A stretch of 64,000 nucleotides of DNA, taken from NCBI RefSeq assembly GCF_001896205.1, contig NZ_MPNU01000001.1, forward strand, positions 1,460,427 to 1,524,426. Direction: 5' to 3'. Below are positions 62,698 to 64,000 of this stretch, in pieces (position 1 is the first letter of the stretch; each line of letters opens with the position of its first letter). The notes below the pieces were generated by a model, which worked only from the letters and a program-made list of their open reading frames with translations, had not been told where the DNA came from and made no database searches. The position numbers and the translations under genes are program-made. Origin of the DNA: Edwardsiella piscicida. GTDB taxonomy: Bacteria; Pseudomonadota; Gammaproteobacteria; Enterobacterales; Enterobacteriaceae.

Positions 62698-64000
62698 TCA
62701 GGGTTTCCGTCAGATGCGGCGGGGCGTCCGCCAGGGTAAAACAGAGCAGAATACAGGCGCCGTGCGGCAGGGCGGAGGCGATACGTAGCTCGCCGCCCAG
62801 CTGCTCCATCAGTGACTGGCTGATGGAGAGGCCGATTCCCAGCCCCACCTGTTTACTGGTGGTAAAGGGTTTGAGCAGTCGGTGCGCCAGCGCCAGCGGC
62901 CAGCCGGGGCCGTCATCGCACAGCGTGACCTCAAGGCGTCCCGCGCTCTGGCGCCAGCTCACCTCTATGTGCATCGGCTGTTCGGCGGCGTCCAACGCGT
63001 TGGTTAACAGATTGACCAACACCTGCTGCAGGCGGACGTCATCGGCGCGGATCCAGACGTCATCGACCGGTAGCGTCAGCTGTGCCTGTAGGCGCCGGTG
63101 GCGCGGCGCCAGCAGCTCCCACGCGCTAAGCCAGGCCTGGCGCAGTGCGAGCGGGTGCAGGGGGCTGTCGTCGGCGCGGCGGGCAAACTGGCGCAGCGAG
63201 CGGATAATGGCATCCATACGGCCGATCAGGCCATCGCACTTTTGCAGCGTGGCTTCGGCCTGCGCCTGCTGGCCGCTCTCCAGCGCCCGGCGGGCGGAGA
63301 ACAGATACATCGACAGGGCGTTCAGCGGCTGGTTGATCTCATGGGCCAGCGTGGTCATGGTTTGGCCGACCACCGCCAGCTTGGCGGCCTGGATCAGCTC
63401 ATCTTGGGTGGTGCGCAGATGGTGCTCTATCGCTTTACGCTCGGCGACCTCTCGCTCGAGGCGGCGCTGCTGGCGGTGCTGCTGGCTCAGCGTGCGGCGC
63501 AGCAGGCGGGCGATACGCCCCAGCTCATCGACCCCGTACACCGGGATCCGCGTGGTGCGATCGCCGGTGCCAATGCGCGCTACGGCCTGGCTCAGCGCGG
63601 TAAAGCGCTTCACCAGCCGTGAACGGATAAAGCCGTAGCTCAGCAGCAGCGCCAGCAGCAGGGAGAGCAGGGTCGCGATAAGGATCAGCCGGCCGCTGAC
63701 GCGAATGATATGCTCCAGCCGCTGGTTAAACGTCTGCATCCGGCGGTGGCTGGTATCCAGCTGCTGCTCCAGCACGGCGCGGAACCTGTTGAGGGTGCGC
63801 TCTTTCTGCTGGGTCGCCAGCAGCAGCGCGTTACGCGCCTGCTGATAGTCGGCCAGGGTTGCCGGAAGCTTCCCTGCGCCGAGGCCAATATCCAACAGCT
63901 CGTCGATGGTCTGGCGCAGGGTTACCGTGCTGGGGAGCGCGGTCAGGGGCTGCATGATTTCGGCGGCGCTGTTGCGCAGGTACTCCAGGTAGCGCCGGTG
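62684..64000 (-). CDS. pgtB: Phosphoglycerate transport sensor kinase PgtB (N-terminus off the window)
   Basis: The frame is open to the right edge, so only the C-terminal 438 residues or so are seen; PgtB is normally about 670. Visible parts: end of a periplasmic or membrane sensing region, a membrane helix with HAMP (about LIATLLSLLLALLLSYGF), a HisKA dimerisation helix with the phospho-acceptor His in TLAHEINQPL, and an HATPase domain with NLLTNALDAA, DDGPGWP and GLGIGLSIS. It phosphorylates PgtA in response to phosphoglycerate, together with PgtC. pgtC and pgtP should lie beyond the edge. Confidence 0.88.
   Translation of the reverse strand, partial: HRRYLEYLRNSAAEIMQPLTALPSTVTLRQTIDELLDIGLGAGKLPATLADYQQARNALLLATQQKERTLNRFRAVLEQQLDTSHRRMQTFNQRLEHIIRVSGRLILIATLLSLLLALLLSYGFIRSRLVKRFTALSQAVARIGTGDRTTRIPVYGVDELGRIARLLRRTLSQQHRQQRRLEREVAERKAIEHHLRTTQDELIQAAKLAVVGQTMTTLAHEINQPLNALSMYLFSARRALESGQQAQAEATLQKCDGLIGRMDAIIRSLRQFARRADDSPLHPLALRQAWLSAWELLAPRHRRLQAQLTLPVDDVWIRADDVRLQQVLVNLLTNALDAAEQPMHIEVSWRQSAGRLEVTLCDDGPGWPLALAHRLLKPFTTSKQVGLGIGLSISQSLMEQLGGELRIASALPHGACILLCFTLADAPPHLTETLNADQ

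Overview
The window is about 57% G+C enterobacterial chromosome. From about 7.4 to 32.1 kb its gene order is that of E. coli minute 21-22: rlmL-uup-pqiABC-rmf-fabA-lonB(ycbZ)-matP-ompA-sulA-sxy-yccS/yccF-helD-mgsA-yccT-yccU-hspQ-rlmI-acyP-tusE-yccA-tRNA-Ser. The flanking gene content (an FGL-chaperone adhesin operon, an arn lipid A operon, AppA phytase, PgtA/PgtB and a MOSC-reductase fusion) and the divergence of the proteins from E. coli point to Edwardsiella or a close relative. That assignment is inference from recall; no database was searched.

Layout. (1) 0-7 kb is accessory: a small ymgG-ymgD pair, a four-gene adhesin operon on the minus strand (AfaA/PapB-like regulator, FGL chaperone, usher, pilin) below an AT-rich leader, and a two-TM potassium channel whose charged tail is tandemly duplicated. 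(2) 7.4-32.1 kb is the conserved housekeeping backbone, with a clear LexA box at sulA, FabR/FadR sites at fabA and intrinsic terminators. (3) 32.1-40 kb follows tRNA-Ser and looks like an old insertion zone: gene-poor DNA with a 12-bp tandem repeat, a secreted SGNH hydrolase, a decayed IS1 remnant, a LysR/VOC pair, a LysE exporter, a UhpC-like phosphate-ester antiporter, a 10-copy TTTCCC microsatellite and a secreted PLD3-like phospholipase D. (4) 40.3-47.8 kb is the complete arnBCADTEF operon behind a consensus PmrA box. arnT is broken by a one-base frameshift in a run of seven G. (5) 48.3-49.1 kb is a 0.6-kb tandem duplication carrying two tRNA-Lys(CTT) genes whose T-stems differ but are each fully paired. 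(6) 49.2-64 kb holds a hexapeptide acetyltransferase, a 607-residue YcbX with a built-in flavin reductase domain, two cold-shock genes, a tRNA-Gly/tRNA-Cys pair, several small orphans, a DUF4396 membrane protein with a Met/His-rich repeat array, AppA phytase, the AnsP asparagine permease and the PgtA/PgtB two-component system, which runs off the right edge.

Common threads are envelope remodelling under cationic-peptide stress (arn operon, OmpA, PqiABC), uptake of phosphorylated compounds (phytase, PgtAB, UhpC-like carrier), cell-division and chromosome control (SulA, MatP, LonB) and rRNA/tRNA modification (RlmL, RlmI, TusE). The observations most worth a second look are the arnT G7 frameshift, the tRNA-Lys pair, the DUF4396 repeat protein, the YcbX fusion and the TTTCCC repeat with its Phe-Pro reading frame. 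I did not find a clear new multi-gene defence or mobile system.
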